Made by a program: the position numbers and the translations under genes
Shown: in pieces, positions 20,180 through 31,440 of the stretch
How the letters are laid out: every line of letters starts with the position of its first letter
How positions within the stretch are numbered: position 1 is the stretch's first letter
DNA from: Pollenia angustigena
Taxonomy: Eukaryota; Arthropoda; Insecta; Diptera; Polleniidae
Length of the DNA stretch: 64,000 nucleotides
Assembly: GCA_930367215.1 (NCBI GenBank)
Contig: OV884057.1
Location: 203,845,621-203,909,620 of the forward strand
Direction of reading: 5' to 3'
Notes under the pieces: model-generated
The model's database searches: none
Seen by the model: the letters and a program-made list of their open reading frames with translations, nothing else
What the model was told of the DNA's origin: nothing

Positions 20180-20650
20180 ATGAAGAGGGTACAACTCTAT
20201 CAACATTATTGCATAGATATTTTGCACAAGTTTTTTTTATGAGTTTTGAAAGCATTTCACGAGAAATGTTGAACAGATTATCAGGCTTAAGATGAGAAGA
20301 ATTTTAAATACAGTTTTAAATTCCATAGTTTTTTTAAGATTATGAAAATTTAATGAAATTGGATTTCTATAACTTAAAATTTTCCAATTTACAATGTCGG
20401 GCTTCCAAAATAGAAAATTTTGCATTGAACTTATTTCGCAGTTGTTAAAAATGTTGCCAGAAACATTTCAGAACTTTTTGCCATAATGAACAGAGTACAA
20501 CTCTATCAACATTATTTAGCACGTCATACGGGAATCTTGGTAATAATTGTTTCATAGATATTCTGCACAAGTTTTTTTTTTTTTCATATAAGTTTTGACA
20601 GCACTTCAAGTGAAATTTTGAACAGATTACCACGCTTAAGATGAGTTAAA
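20180..20650. repeat. Diverged local duplication (~340 bp apart)
   Basis: ACAACTCTATCAACATTATT, then 'CATAGATATT.TGCACAAGTTTTTTT' and 'TTGAACAGATTA.CA.GCTTAAGATGAG' occur at 20188-20295 and again at 20493-20645. Between them, 20310-20420 (AAATTCCATAGTTTTTTT... CAATTTACAATGTCGG) matches 25262-25400. No coding evidence. Confidence 0.6.
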
Positions 20651-20699
20651 TTTTCTCAACATTATTTCATATAAACTGAATCTTCAAAAGGAAAAAGTT

Positions 20700-21465
20700 A
20701 TCGTAAAAAAATATTTCAAGCAAAGAATTTTGAAAGAATTATTTTCCTACAGAATATCGTGGACTTATTTTTAAAATGTAAATTACATATTTTTAATGTT
20801 TTGAAACTTTTTTGATTTATCGATAAGATTTTTTTTTTCATAATAATTTCGTAGATAAGTTATTTCCTTTAGAAAATTAACTGATAATAATAAATTTTTC
20901 GATAACTTTAATGTTCTATAAAAATTTATCGATACCATTTTGCTTTGAAAAAAATTTACTTATATAAAGATATATAAAGATATACCACTAATTTTTAATG
21001 AATACTTTATCGATAGAAAGTTTAAGTTTTTTTTCTGTAGAAAGTGCCGATATGACATTATTTTCTATAAAAAAATTTTTGGATAACTTTATTTTCTATA
21101 AAAAAGTTATCGATAACATTAATTTTTTAAAGAAACTTCATCACTTTTATATAGGACATACATATATCAATAACATTAATTTTCTATGGTATATATATCG
21201 ATAACATTTAGTTTTCATACAAAATATGCCGATAATAATAACGTTCGATGGAATATTTTTAGAAAACGTTAATTTCAATAAAAAAAAAATATCGATAACA
21301 TCAACTATCTATAGATCCTGAATCGATAACACTTATATTCTATCGAAAATTTACCGAGAACATCAATTTTATATATATCATTTATCGATTATATTAATTT
21401 TCTATATATCGATAAAATTTTATTTAAAAAAAATGTACTTGTATTGTTTTATAAAAATTTTTTTA
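20700..21465. repeat. ~31-bp minisatellite, TTATCGATAA type, array 1
   Basis: Degenerate repeats of the form TTTCTATAGAAA-n-TTATCGATAA-CATTAA. The array is interrupted at ~21470 by a LINE and resumes after it (23040). The unit carries two perfect palindromes. The spacing is irregular here because of decay. Confidence 0.75.
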
Positions 21466-22799
21466 TTTTAATTTACGACCTTATAGGAGCGAATGTTGTC
21501 AGCAAATTCACACATAGATGCGTGGTATTTTTAACGTTAATTTTCAATTCTGTTTTGAGGCTAAACCACTTCCCATCGCAATGGAAGTACGCAGAGATTA
21601 TTATGATCAAAAAACCAAACAAACCAGAAAATCTGGCAACTTCATTTAGACCCATAAGTCTTCTGGTTGTATTTTCTAAAATATTCGAAAAAATTCTTTT
21701 ACGAAGGCTATTGCCTGCTATGGACAAAAATCATATCATCCCCGAACATCAATTTGGGTTTAGACACAGACACGGTACTCCGGAGCAAATTCACAGAATT
21801 GCAAATGTTATTACAGATGCGTTCGAAAAAAAACAATATTGTTCTGCCGTATTTATTGATATTCAACAGGCATTTGACAGAGTGTGTCATACCGGTTTAC
21901 TGTATAAAATTAAAAAATTTTTGCCAGCTCCATTTTATTTACTTTTCAAAAGCTATTTATCTGAAAGATATTTTTACGTCAAGGTCAATGACTCGACTTC
22001 AGAACTTCATAAAATACAGGCTGGAGTTCCACAAGGCAGTGTTTTGGGGCCCGTCTTATATACAATTTTCACATCAGATATGCCTACCCTCGATAACGTT
22101 CTGGTGGCGACTTACGCTGACGACACCGCTATTTTGGCAACCAGTGAATCACCAATTCAAGCGTCTATATATATACAACATATGCTCAATGAATTATGGC
22201 TGTGGCTGAAGAAATGGAACATTAAAGTTAATTGCGAAAAATCTCAGCATGTAACATTTGGACTCAGAAAAGGAAACTGCCCTCCAGTTGTTCTCAATGG
22301 AAATATTATTCCTTCTGGCGACAGAGTCAAGTATCTTGGTATGATACTTGACAGACGCCTGACCTGGAAACCCCACATAAAAAGTAAATCGGATCAACTT
22401 AAAATCAAAACAAAGAGATTGTACTGGTTAATTGGTCCGCATTCGCAATTGAATCTCAATAACAAATTAAGAATTTATAAAACAATTCTTAAACCTGTTT
22501 GGTCTTATGGCTTGCAACTCTGGGGTACTGCCAGTAACTCTAATATTGAAATTCTCGAAAGATATCAGTCCAGAACTCTGAGAATGATAACAAATGCACC
22601 GTGGTTTATAACGAACAAAGCCATTAGAAATGATCTTTCCATGACATCAGTTAAAAGTGAAATAAAATCCATCAGCGAGAAATATCTTCAACGGTTAAGT
22701 AATCATGTCAATCCTGTCGCCATCTCATTACTAGATTCTACTGATGAAATCAGACGACTTAAACGATTTCACGTTTTGGATCTTCAATTCAGAAGTTAA
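21444..22799 (+). CDS. Reverse transcriptase domain of a Jockey-type LINE (5'-truncated ORF2)
   Basis: The enzyme would copy element RNA into DNA at the nicked target. This copy is missing the N-terminal endonuclease and the first RT blocks. The 451-codon frame has no stop and no natural ATG at its start: residues 1-10 come from flanking DNA, and recognisable LINE protein begins about residue 11. Visible motifs: RPISLL (69-74); HQFGFRHRHGT (102-112); motif A SAVFIDIQQAFDRV (134-147, Asp139); motif B AGVPQGSVLGP (193-203); motif C TYADDTAIL (223-231, catalytic Asp pair 226-227); VKYLGMILDRRLTWKPHI (295-312); and QLWGTAS (358-364). Upstream lies minisatellite DNA, so there is no promoter. It cannot make a full ORF2 protein. 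Clade assignment as Jockey is from motif layout and is fairly secure. Confidence 0.9.
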   Translation: MFYKNFFILIYDLIGANVVSKFTHRCVVFLTLIFNSVLRLNHFPSQWKYAEIIMIKKPNKPENLATSFRPISLLVVFSKIFEKILLRRLLPAMDKNHIIPEHQFGFRHRHGTPEQIHRIANVITDAFEKKQYCSAVFIDIQQAFDRVCHTGLLYKIKKFLPAPFYLLFKSYLSERYFYVKVNDSTSELHKIQAGVPQGSVLGPVLYTIFTSDMPTLDNVLVATYADDTAILATSESPIQASIYIQHMLNELWLWLKKWNIKVNCEKSQHVTFGLRKGNCPPVVLNGNIIPSGDRVKYLGMILDRRLTWKPHIKSKSDQLKIKTKRLYWLIGPHSQLNLNNKLRIYKTILKPVWSYGLQLWGTASNSNIEILERYQSRTLRMITNAPWFITNKAIRNDLSMTSVKSEIKSISEKYLQRLSNHVNPVAISLLDSTDEIRRLKRFHVLDLQFRS

Positions 22800-23037
22800 A
22801 TCTAAATCATTAAAACATTGATACACCAAATTATAAATCATTGTCATCAGATTATAAAAAACCTATTAAATTTAATTTAATATTCTGTATGATAAAGATT
22901 TTAATGTTAATTTTATGCTTAATATCTTATTGGAGTTATTAAGCCCTGTGATGTATATAAAATTTAACAGATTTGCTTATTGTCCTTGGACAGATTGTAA
23001 ATAAAGAATTAATTAAAAACAAAAAAAAAAAAAAAAA
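21470..23037 (+). mobile_element. Jockey-type LINE, 5'-truncated, with intact RT frame
   Basis: The recognisable element starts near 21470 inside the reverse transcriptase domain. It runs through a stop at 22797-22799, a ~220-bp untranslated tail with AATAAAGAATTAATT, and ends in poly(A) at about 23020-23037. It lies within a ~31-bp minisatellite on both sides. No clear target duplication could be picked out in the repetitive flanks. The lack of any stop over 440 codons suggests a fairly young insertion. Confidence 0.9.
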
Positions 23038-23092
23038 CATATTACATAAATATTTTACATAAATACCTACTCGATAGAAAGTTTAACGATAA

Positions 23093-23343
23093 TGTCTACC
23101 CCTAACCGTGAAAATAACGTAAGCGCCAAAAATCAAATTTTGCAGGAGAGTTTTTTATTTTATTTCATATAAATTTTGTATGAAATTTGTCGCTTACATT
23201 AAAATGGTTTTTGCTATAAAATCGTAACGGTACCTTCAGTGACCTTGACATTTTAGGAGATTATGCACGTGTTGCCAATAAAGTCATTTATTAAAAAAAA
23301 AAAATTGAAAATCTTGTCGCTTACGTTATTTTCGCGGTTAGGG
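23093..23343. mobile_element. MITE 'CCCTAACCGYGAAAATAACG' (complete copy)
   Basis: The left CCCCTAACCGTGAAAATAAC... and right (reverse-complemented) CCCTAACCGCGAAAATAACG ends are ~27-bp terminal repeats with one or two mismatches, both running into GTAAGCG. The interior matches the interrupted copy at 14045-17213. About 250 bp, non-coding; it sits inside the minisatellite. Confidence 0.85.
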
Positions 23344-24112
23344 CTCGATATTAACTTTCTATGGAAAATATATCAAAAACATTTCTTTACTAAAAAAAAT
23401 TTTTGGATAACTTTATTTTCTGTAAAAAAATTATTGATGACATAAATTTTCTAAAGAAACTTCATCAATAGCATTACTTTTATATATCGATAAAATTTAG
23501 TTTTCTATGGAAAATATATCTATAAAATTCAGTTTTCTATGGAAAATATATCGATAAAATTTAGTTTTCATACAAAATATAATGAAACGTTAATTTCAAT
23601 AAAACAAATATCGATAGCATCAACTATCTATAGTTCCTGAATAGATAGCATTAATGTTCTATCGAAACTATATCGATAACATTAATTTTCTATGGAAATT
23701 TTTTGATAAAAATATAATTTGTAAAAATTGTACCGATTATATCAATTTTATATATATCCTTTATCGATAATATTAATTTTCCATAGAAAATTTATCGATA
23801 ACATTAATTTTTTCTAGAAAAGATATTTAAAACATTCTATTTTTATAAAAAATTTTTGGATAACGGTTTTCTACGGATAATCGATGATTTTACATAAATT
23901 TTAAAAAAATATTAAGCGATCACATCAATTTTCTATAGATATTTAATCGATAACATACATTTTCTATACTTATAGATACTTGACCGATGATATTATTTTC
24001 TATAGAAAATACATCGGTAACATTTATTTTCTATAGAAAACTTTTGTAGATTGTTTTAATCTGAAACAAATTTGTCGATAACATTAATTTTCTATAGATA
24101 CTTGAACGATAA
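23344..24112. repeat. ~31-bp minisatellite, TTATCGATAA type, array 2
   Basis: Units such as 'ATCGATAACATTAATTTTCT' + ATAGAAAA repeat irregularly, with period near 30-32 bp where preserved. This is the continuation of array 1 beyond the LINE and MITE insertions. Confidence 0.75.
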
Positions 24113-25260
24113 TTACCCCTAGTAATTTGTTCCCTTTTTCCATAAAAAAGTGTGGGGAAAAGCTTAATTTCGAGGGAAAAACCCGTTCACCTTTTATGCA
24201 CGATAGGGGTGAATATTAATTTTCTTGTGACTTTCTTCTGAAGAAATATCATAATAATTGAATTTTTTTTTAATGAAGTTTTATTTTTGACAAAACAATT
24301 AAAAAAAAAAAAAAACGGCGAGAACTTTTTTGTGTATTAAACTCTATCAGCAAATACTTTTTCACCTATCTACTAAATATTTTTAAGGTTTTTTTTTTAT
24401 TTAAAACTAGCAGTAATGGAATTTGCTTTATTTAATCTAGTAAAAGGCATGTCTAATGCAAATGTTGCAAAAACAACGATGCCATATTTAAAAAAAAACT
24501 ATTTCTTTTAGTATTTTATAAAATATTTATTAAAAAAAAAAAACTAAACAAAATTATGTTTTGATTTACTCTTTTTTTCTTTATTTTTTATTTTTTTTTG
24601 AAAATTGTTAAAATTATTTTCTAATCTGGCATCCTTGTTCTAATAATTCCTATTCAAGTCCAAATCGAAAAAACTATTCACACACTATTTTCTTTTTATC
24701 TGTTGGCTGGGCTCATACATGCATGTAACTAAATATCAAGAACAATTCGCCAGGACTTGCGTTGCGAGTTCCAACAACAGCAACAATAACGAAAAAAGAA
24801 CTTTGAAATTGATTGAAGTTGTCAGTTTTGCCGACAAAGGCGGCAACCATTAAAAGAAAAGTGCGATTTTGTATGTGTGTACAAACGGTGTGTAAAAGCA
24901 ACCAACCACTACAACTAAAAAACAAAACCAGGCTGAAAAAGAAATAAAAATACTTTGACTATTCTGGCAGAGAATGTAAACAAAACAAATAAAGAACGCG
25001 AATATACAAAATACAAATGGTCAACATAAGAGCACAAAACAAACAACAACAACAGCTAAACTCAAAAGCTTACATAATACAACAAACAATTTTGCACTAA
25101 TGGACAATTGGAGGCGGCAGCAAAAGTTAAAAATTGTTTGACAAAACGGATTAATTCTAGACGACTTAACTCTAGTTAAACTTAAGTTTTGTAGAGCTGC
25201 GCTTTCATATTAACAAAGAAAGTTAAAATGAAAGAGCAGGGGATGGCAATTGGAATAAAG
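24113..25260. other. Small CCCCTA-ended repeat, then unique-looking DNA
   Basis: 24113-24214 has a TTACCCCTAG start and a CGATAGGGGTGAAT end, related to the family at 13091-13744. From 24215 to 25260 the sequence is A-rich with CAACAACAA microsatellite (25040-25060) and no supported gene. The 70-codon frame at 24713-24925 has no domain. Confidence 0.4.
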
Positions 25261-25261
25261 T

Positions 25262-25480
25262 TTTAAATTCCATAGTTTTTTTTTTTTTTAATTATCAAAA
25301 TTTAATGAAATTGGATTCCTATAACTGAAAATGTTCCAATTTACAATGTCGGCAAAAATATTAGGGACGATATCTCGCTTCCAAAATAGTAAATTTTGCA
25401 TTAAACTTTTATTGCTGAAACTTATTGCATAATTTTTAAAACGCCTGGGAAATTGGGACGCATAAATCGACAACTAAGCA
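25262..25480. repeat. Dispersed repeat, copy of 20310-20440
   Basis: The block AAATTCCATAGTTTTTTTTT, then AATTTAATGAAATTGGATTC and CAATTTACAATGTCGG matches 20317-20402. The two copies diverge by small indels. Unknown class. Confidence 0.6.
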
Positions 25481-25692
25481 GGTAATGTGGCAAAAAGTTG
25501 AAGAAGCTTGGCAACTTATTTCCCCGAACACCTGCTGCAATCTCGTGTATTCAATGAAGCGCAAATAAGCAGAAGTAATTCAAATGAAAGGAGCTTCTCC
25601 AAATTTTAAAAGAATAGTTGGATTTATTTGAGAGCAAAAAGTAACAAAATTTAAATGTCCCAGTTATTTTTTCCATACATATTTTTTAATTA

Positions 25693-25800
25693 CAGTGAAA
25701 CCTTCCATAGCCGTACACCTCCCATAACCGGTCATATTTTGTATTCCCATAACCGGACACTCTCCTAACTGAATGCGGACACTAAATGATTTTTTTCAAA
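25693..25800 (+). mobile_element. pogo/Tigger-like element, 5' terminal fragment
   Basis: Immediately after a TA (25691-25692) comes CAGTGAAACCTTCCATAGCC, followed by repeated CCCATAACCGG(A/T)CA words. CAGT..A.CC(T)CC.. TAACCGG ends with TA targets are typical of pogo/Tigger-type Tc1/mariner relatives. No matching right end or transposase was found downstream, so only an end fragment is supported. Confidence 0.5.
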
Positions 25801-26406
25801 ATATTTCTAAAAAACGGGCAGATGCGTTTAATAACACCAACCAGAGTTGTATTTAATTAGTAGTAGTTCTTTTTGCAACTCTGATTCATATTTGTATTAA
25901 TGCCAATAAAATTAGTGATTTCCCTATAAACACAACGGTACATACCCATGCGTTGAGGTTGGCAAAGAAATTGCTGTTTATTTAGAGAAGTTGTTTGTTA
26001 AGCTCCATGGTCCAATCATTAGGTCTACGCAAAACGCCTGTTGATTTTTTGCAGAGTTGAATTTTTTTTCGTGGCTTACGGAATTTGATCCCAAGGATGA
26101 TTAATTTTGAGGCCTTGCATAATATCCCACTTGCAACGTATGTAAATTTAAAAGAAATGTCTTTATAGAATGAAAGTCGATGAACGCATCTACACTGAAG
26201 ATGACTGTATTGAAATAAGAAATTCAAGCGCGGTTGTGGGATACGAAATCCATGTAGAATTATCTAATTTCATAAATTCTAATGATAAAGCATTAAAACA
26301 AATTGCCAGTTTAAAGAATTTTGCTAGATATAGGTTTATCGCATTTCAAACCATTAAAAAACAATGCGTGTTAGTTTGAAACTCAACAGCGCAAATTGAA
26401 TCGGTC
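25801..26406. other. Unidentified region with short open frames
   Basis: Frames of 69 codons (26170-26379, plus) and 81 codons (25982-26227, minus) overlap. Composition is more balanced than the surroundings, so decayed transposon coding sequence is possible. I could not match either strand to a family. Confidence 0.3.
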
Positions 26407-26409
26407 TAA

Positions 26410-26551
26410 GTCTGCATGCAAAATATGAAAGTTTTCTTTCAGAAAGTCTGAGTTTATTGATAAAAGGGGAGAGAATAATATATTTTCTCTTCCCCTTTCA
26501 CCAATATACTTGGACTTTCTCAAAAAAAACTTTCAGAGTGTGAACCCAGAC
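26410..26551. mobile_element. MITE with TAA target duplication (family H, copy 3)
   Basis: Left end GTCTGCATGCAAAATATGAA; right end (reverse-complemented) GTCTGGGTTCACACTCTGAA. Flanked by TAA on both sides (26407-26409, 26552-26554). The interior is a palindrome around GGGGAGAG...CTCTTCCCC. Only the termini resemble copies 1 and 2. Confidence 0.75.
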
Positions 26552-26554
26552 TAA

Positions 26555-27419
26555 GAACAGTAGGTAATGGATATAAGAAAATAAAAAAAATGATACGAAC
26601 ATTTTTCTGTTAAGCGCTTTTTCTTTAAGCGATTATTTTTTATAAGAAATTTATTTCGTATTACAAATTTATTTTTATAAGAAATTTATTTCTATGTTTG
26701 CACTTCCCTATTATTTTTTCCGACACTGTATATCATAACTTAGGGTATTTCTTATGCCTTCGTTAAAACAACTTTTTTTTTTTTTTTTTTTTATTATAAC
26801 TTTTAAAATGTTTATTGTGATAATTCAATTAATAACCTACTTTCGTTTTAAATTAGCGTCAATAATAGCAAACAAATCAAATTGTACTGGTTGCACAAAC
26901 TGTCATTTAGCAATTACGACAATTTTTCAATTTAAAGTTTCAAATTCGCCTTAAAATTATGACAATGATGACAAAATATTGGACAGAAGCTGAAACCTGC
27001 AGTTGTTTTCAGAAAAAGCTATTTAAAGCACAATATTCTTTTATTTCCATTTAAATTCATAAGAATTATTCTTGTTATTATTTTTTTTAAGTCGTAAGAC
27101 ATTTTAAAGGTAAAAACAAAAATTAAAAGAGAGACTTTAAAAGAGAATATTTCACAATAAGACGAGCGCGGTTGGCAGTTTATAAATTTTGCATAACAAT
27201 TTTTACAAAATATTAATATATTGAACTTTGTCTATTTTTTTGGCTTTTCTAAGACAACTTATCGATATCTTAAATTTTAAATAGACAGTTTATCGATATT
27301 CGTAATGTTTGAATAAAAAACTTTTTAATTTTTCACTTAAAGTTTTTGAATATCTTTTATTTTCTTGGAAAGTTTATGAAATTTGGTAGCCGGATGCAAT
27401 ACGGCCTGGATTCAAATAT
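26555..27419. other. AT-rich DNA with no recognised feature
   Basis: A poly(T) of ~22 bases lies near 26770-26792. A few TTATCGATAT words at 27260-27300 may be a degenerate minisatellite remnant. No gene seen. Confidence 0.4.
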
Positions 27420-27950
27420 AGGGTACTTTTTATAGGGATAAAATTGGTACTTTTAAGGGTTAAATACGGGATAAAATTTGTACATATTCTCTTTTCGATA
27501 AATGTTTAATACATACTGATTATAGCTTTCATTTTAATACAGTGTACTTTTTGGGGGCCTCAAATGATGAACAGCTGGTACTCTTGGCACTCTTTAAAAT
27601 TTTGGTACTTTTTCTCTTTTCGAAAAATTTGGTATGCAGATTGCATATGGTCAGGTTACTTTTAAAGGAATAAAATTGGTACTTTTTAAAGGATAAAATT
27701 GATTCTTTTTAAGGGATAAAATTGGAACTTTTTAAGGTATACAATTTTTACTTTTAAAGGGATAAAATTGGTACTTTTAAGGGGATAAAATTCGTACTTT
27801 TAAAGGGATAAAATTGGTACTTTTAAAGGGATAAAATGGGTTCTTTCAAAGGGATAAAATTCGTACTTTTTGTGATAAATTTGGTACTTCTAAAGGGGTA
27901 AAAATGGGATAAAATTCGTACTTTTCTTATAAATTTGATATACATGCATA
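27420..27950. repeat. 23-bp minisatellite, GGGATAAAATTGGTACTTTT type
   Basis: The clearest periods (27700-27860) are 23 bp: GGTACTTTTAAAGGGATAAAATT-like units with single-base changes. The edges decay on both sides to about 28100. Shares the GGTACTTTT core with arrays at 47.6-50.3 kb. Non-coding. Confidence 0.85.
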
Positions 27951-28784
27951 CAGATTAAAGCTTTAACTAATCAACAGTTAACTTTCTGGTTGCCTAAAAT
28001 GAGGAAAAGCTGGTACTCTTGGCACTCTTATACCTTTGGTTAATTTCTCTTATCGAAAAATTTTGGTATAAAATTGTTACTTTAGGTAGTTTTTCGCTTT
28101 TTGAAAAATTTTGTATACAGACTTCATATGGTCCAGTTGCCAGAATACATATTTAAAAAATATCTTTTCGTTCTTTGTTTTTAGCACATAATGGACAGTT
28201 TTACGCTAAAAAACTTATGTTAATTTATTTATAGCATTTTAAATGACGTTAAAGCAGATTTCATTTTCAAATGTATGTCTTTATTAAAAAATATTTTACC
28301 ATACTTTCCAGGATACACAAGGCATTTAAAATGAGAAACACCCATATATAATTTTATGTTATTTTAATAGTTAAATTTTTCATCAAAAAATCTTTTTCAT
28401 CCAAAAGTTGGCAATATATAAAAAAAAATTTTAAACTTTTAGTGAAAAATCTGATTGATATTCTGTTTTAATCGAATTACGATAAAAGCGTGAAAAATAC
28501 CAACTCTTGTTTTTTTATTTTTATGTTTATTTTAATTTACAGTAATTTCACTCCAACAGCATTAAAAAAAAACTCCCTGTCATCTGGCAACATGAAAACA
28601 TGCAACATGAAGTGTAATAAATGTCAATAAGAATTGACAGTTGACATCTGAATGAAATAATCAGACATCAGAAAACAATTAAGAGTTGTAACTCATACAC
28701 AACAAAAAAAAAAAAAAAAAAAGAGTATAAATATGGAGCTAAAAATGTCCAATAATAACTTCAAGTGTATGCCAACTTTATTAA
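27951..28784. other. AT-rich spacer
   Basis: Decayed GGTACTTTT-type sequence to ~28130, then unremarkable AT-rich DNA. Poly(A) at about 28704-28721. No gene. Confidence 0.4.
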
Positions 28785-29182
28785 TAACAATTGAAGCACA
28801 GCCGCGAATAACGTTGTAAACGCCACATTTTGCAAAAACTGTTTTTTTGCAGATAACCGTTAACCTTACTCTCTTACACTGTTTAAACATCAAATCAACC
28901 AAAACTATGCACCTTCACGCCTTCAAAATGTCATACAAACTGTCAGCAAGTGGAAGAACATTGCAAGTAACTAATAAAATGATGAAACCGAAATGGTTTT
29001 GCAAGAAGGAATAATGTTTTAAAAGCATTTGCATAAAAGTTTTTATTATCATTATTATTAATAATAGAAAAAAAAAATGTTTTAAACAAATAATGCAACC
29101 TGCCAAAAAAACGTTTTTTTGCTCTCCTGAAAAATTATTATTTTGTAACTTAAAACGTTATTCGCGGCTGTGCTTCAATTGT
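28785..29182. mobile_element. TIR element flanked by TTAA (~398 bp)
   Basis: Left TAACAATTGAAGCACAGCCG and right (reverse-complemented) ACAATTGAAGCACAGCCGCG continue identically through CGAATAACGTT, giving ~27-bp terminal repeats. TTAA occurs on both sides (28781-28784, 29183-29186), which would fit piggyBac-type insertion. TTAA is common in such AT-rich DNA, so the class is tentative. Non-coding. Confidence 0.75.
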
Positions 29183-29186
29183 TTAA

Positions 29187-30119
29187 TTTTTTGCATTAAC
29201 CGTTTTTGGAATTTCATAATAAGAACAATAATTCTTTCTTTACAGCGACACATTGCCATTTGTATACTTTAATTACCAATTAACACCCACCGTTGACAAG
29301 TAGTCGTGGTAGCAGACAGACGAAAACTTAAGTAGGAGCCTTAAAAAACCATATCTATTGTTAGCTCGTTTAAGCAATAAGCCGCTGCTGCTTTGTCGGC
29401 AATTTATTTAGATGAAAATAAGATAGAAAATTGTGAAAGAAAAAAAAATTAATTAATTATTCAAAGCACGCTTATGTAAAGAAAATAAACTAACTCAAAA
29501 TTCAAGTATTTCATTTAATAATTTTTCACTTAAAATGGTTTTGAAAACCCCTGATTTTAATTGGTTTTCAGCCGCAGTGGCTGTTTGGGAGTTCGGTGAA
29601 GTGACTTCAACAGACTGCAATATTTGTTAAACAGTCTGTCATTTATTTAAACAATTATTTACCACCTACTTACGGTTTGAGTTGTTTGTTGTATTTTGAA
29701 GAAAAAATGTTGATAATTTTATGTTGTGGCAACTAAAACTACAAAAAGAAAGATGCTGAACACCTGATTTTTTGTTTCTTTCTATTAATTTTTTTTTTCT
29801 TCGCTTCGTTTGAAAAAATGCAAGTTGGCGTATTTACACGATTCATCATTGTTGTTAAACATTAATTTGTTATTTCTTGTTATTTTTTTTTTTTTTTTTA
29901 CAAAAATAAACATTAATTCTGTTTATTTTTCAGATTTTTATCAAAAATGGCGATAACAAATGCGGTTAAAGACGTACTGTTTGAGAAATAATTAAAATGA
30001 TAACTAATGACTTAATTAAAATGCATTTCTTTTCCATATAAATCATTGAAAATAACAAACATAGGTACGTTCATAGGCTTCAGGAAGTTAACCTGTGAGC
30101 CTCAGTTGATTTGTTTTGG
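29187..30119. other. Apparently unique DNA, no gene recognised
   Basis: Somewhat higher complexity (for example 29290-29400, GCCGCTGCTGCTTTGTCGG) but no frame over 60 codons and no splice-bounded exon I can support. Poly(T) at 29884-29899. Confidence 0.35.
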
Positions 30120-30404
30120 TGATAAAAGTGATTTTTGGTCAGAGTTTTTAATGAATGTGTGACTGTTAAGCGAAAATTTTAATTTTAAGTGAAAGAGTGA
30201 CTTTTTAATGAAAAAGTGACTTTTTAGTGAAAAAGTGACTTTTTAGTGAAAAAGTGACTTTTAAGTGAAAAAGTGACTTTTTTTAGTGAAAAAGTGTCTA
30301 TTCAAAATTGATTTTTCAGTGACTTTTTAGTGAAAACGAATTTTTTTTTTAGTGAAAAAGTTACTTTTAAGTGAAACGTGACATTTTTTTTTAGTGAAAA
30401 AGTG
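30120..30404. repeat. 19-bp minisatellite, GTGAAAAAGTGACTTTTTA type, left part
   Basis: Tandem copies of TTTTTAGTGAAAAAGTGAC (19 bp) at 30185-30300, decaying outward. The array is cut at 30404 by a foldback element and continues at 32332. Non-coding despite short frames. Confidence 0.85.
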
Positions 30405-30943
30405 GGCTGTAGGAAAAATCGCCCAGAGAAAAATGGCCAAAAAAAAAAAAAAAAAAATGAAAAATCGCCCAAAAGAACATGAAAAATTACCCAAAAAGTT
30501 ATATATGAAATTTTGCCCAAAAGAAACGAAAAAAGGACCCAAAACAAAAAATGAAAAATGACCCAAAGAAAAAAAAAAAAAAACATTTTAAAATTACCCA
30601 ATTTGCAAAACAGTGTTTGTTATTCATATAAATTTAGTAACATACAAATGTAAGTTTTATGTAAAAAATTGCATCGTATCTTCAACAGCTGCGCGGCAGT
30701 ATGGACAGTAATACCTATTTGAGCCCTCCGCCAAACAAATTACTTAAAACAGAATATAGCTTTTTGCAAGGTGGCATGTCATAAAGTCCAGTGTCGTAAT
30801 GTCCATGGACACTGTGACACTTTAGAAAATGTCATTACGTCCGTGGGCATTAAGACACTTTGCAAATGGACATTATGTCTTTTTAAAAATTTCATAAGGT
30901 CCATAATTACTAAAGATGTTTTATACAAAAAAAGATCTACATA

Positions 30944-31089
30944 CACGCAGAGAAAAACCTGTTTTATTATGGTCACAACCAACAAAACTGTTTTTAAAGA
31001 AACTTATTTTACCATAATATGGTTGTCGGTGAAAATGATATGGTTAAATTAAACATTTAAAAATGGTTATGTTGTTTTTTCTCTGCGTG
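30944..31089. mobile_element. Short MITE 'CACGCAGAGAAAAA'
   Basis: Left CACGCAGAGAAAAACCTG and right (reverse-complemented) CACGCAGAGAAAAAACAA form ~14-bp terminal repeats. CATA lies on both sides in slightly shifted positions. The interior ACCATAATATGGTTGTC is palindrome-like. Nested in the left arm of the 30770-31984 foldback. Confidence 0.7.
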
Positions 31090-31122
31090 CATATATTAAA
31101 CATATAACGAAAACACTTTTTG

Positions 31123-31440
31123 GCGCAAGGATTTTCTCCCCTATGGTGTAACAAATACCGGCAGCGCTTACTAAAGCGTCTCGGCATAGCCGGCCTTCGG
31201 CCAGGCGCAAGTATTTTCTACTCTATGGTATAACAAAAACCGGCTTCGCTAACTAAAGCTTCTCTGCATAGCCGGCCTTCGGCCGGGCGCATGGATTTTC
31301 TCCTCTATGATATAACAAAGACCGGCTTCGCTAACTAAAGCTTCTCTGCGCAGACGGCCTTTGGGTGGGCGCAAGGATTTTTTGCTTTATGGTATAACAA
31401 GTACCGGTTTCGCTAAGTAAAGCTTCTAAAATCTGCCTTG
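31123..31440 (+). repeat. 82-bp GC-rich tandem repeat, left array
   Basis: Unit starts at 31123, 31205, 31287 and 31369, exactly 82 bp apart. Each has a GGTATAACAA block, CGCTAACTAAAGCTTCTCTG and the hairpin-forming GCCGGCCTTCGGCC. The inverted counterpart occupies 31680-31940. Confidence 0.9.

Noticed and set aside
21667..22209. 180-codon second plus-strand frame
   Set aside because: Overlaps the RT frame in a different register and has no RT motifs.
26170..26379. 69-codon frame as a host exon
   Set aside because: No domain, no clear splice sites, and possible decayed transposon sequence; kept only as an unidentified region.
30302..30601. F/K-rich 79-99-codon minus-strand frames
   Set aside because: Low-complexity translation of A-rich minisatellite and subterminal repeats.
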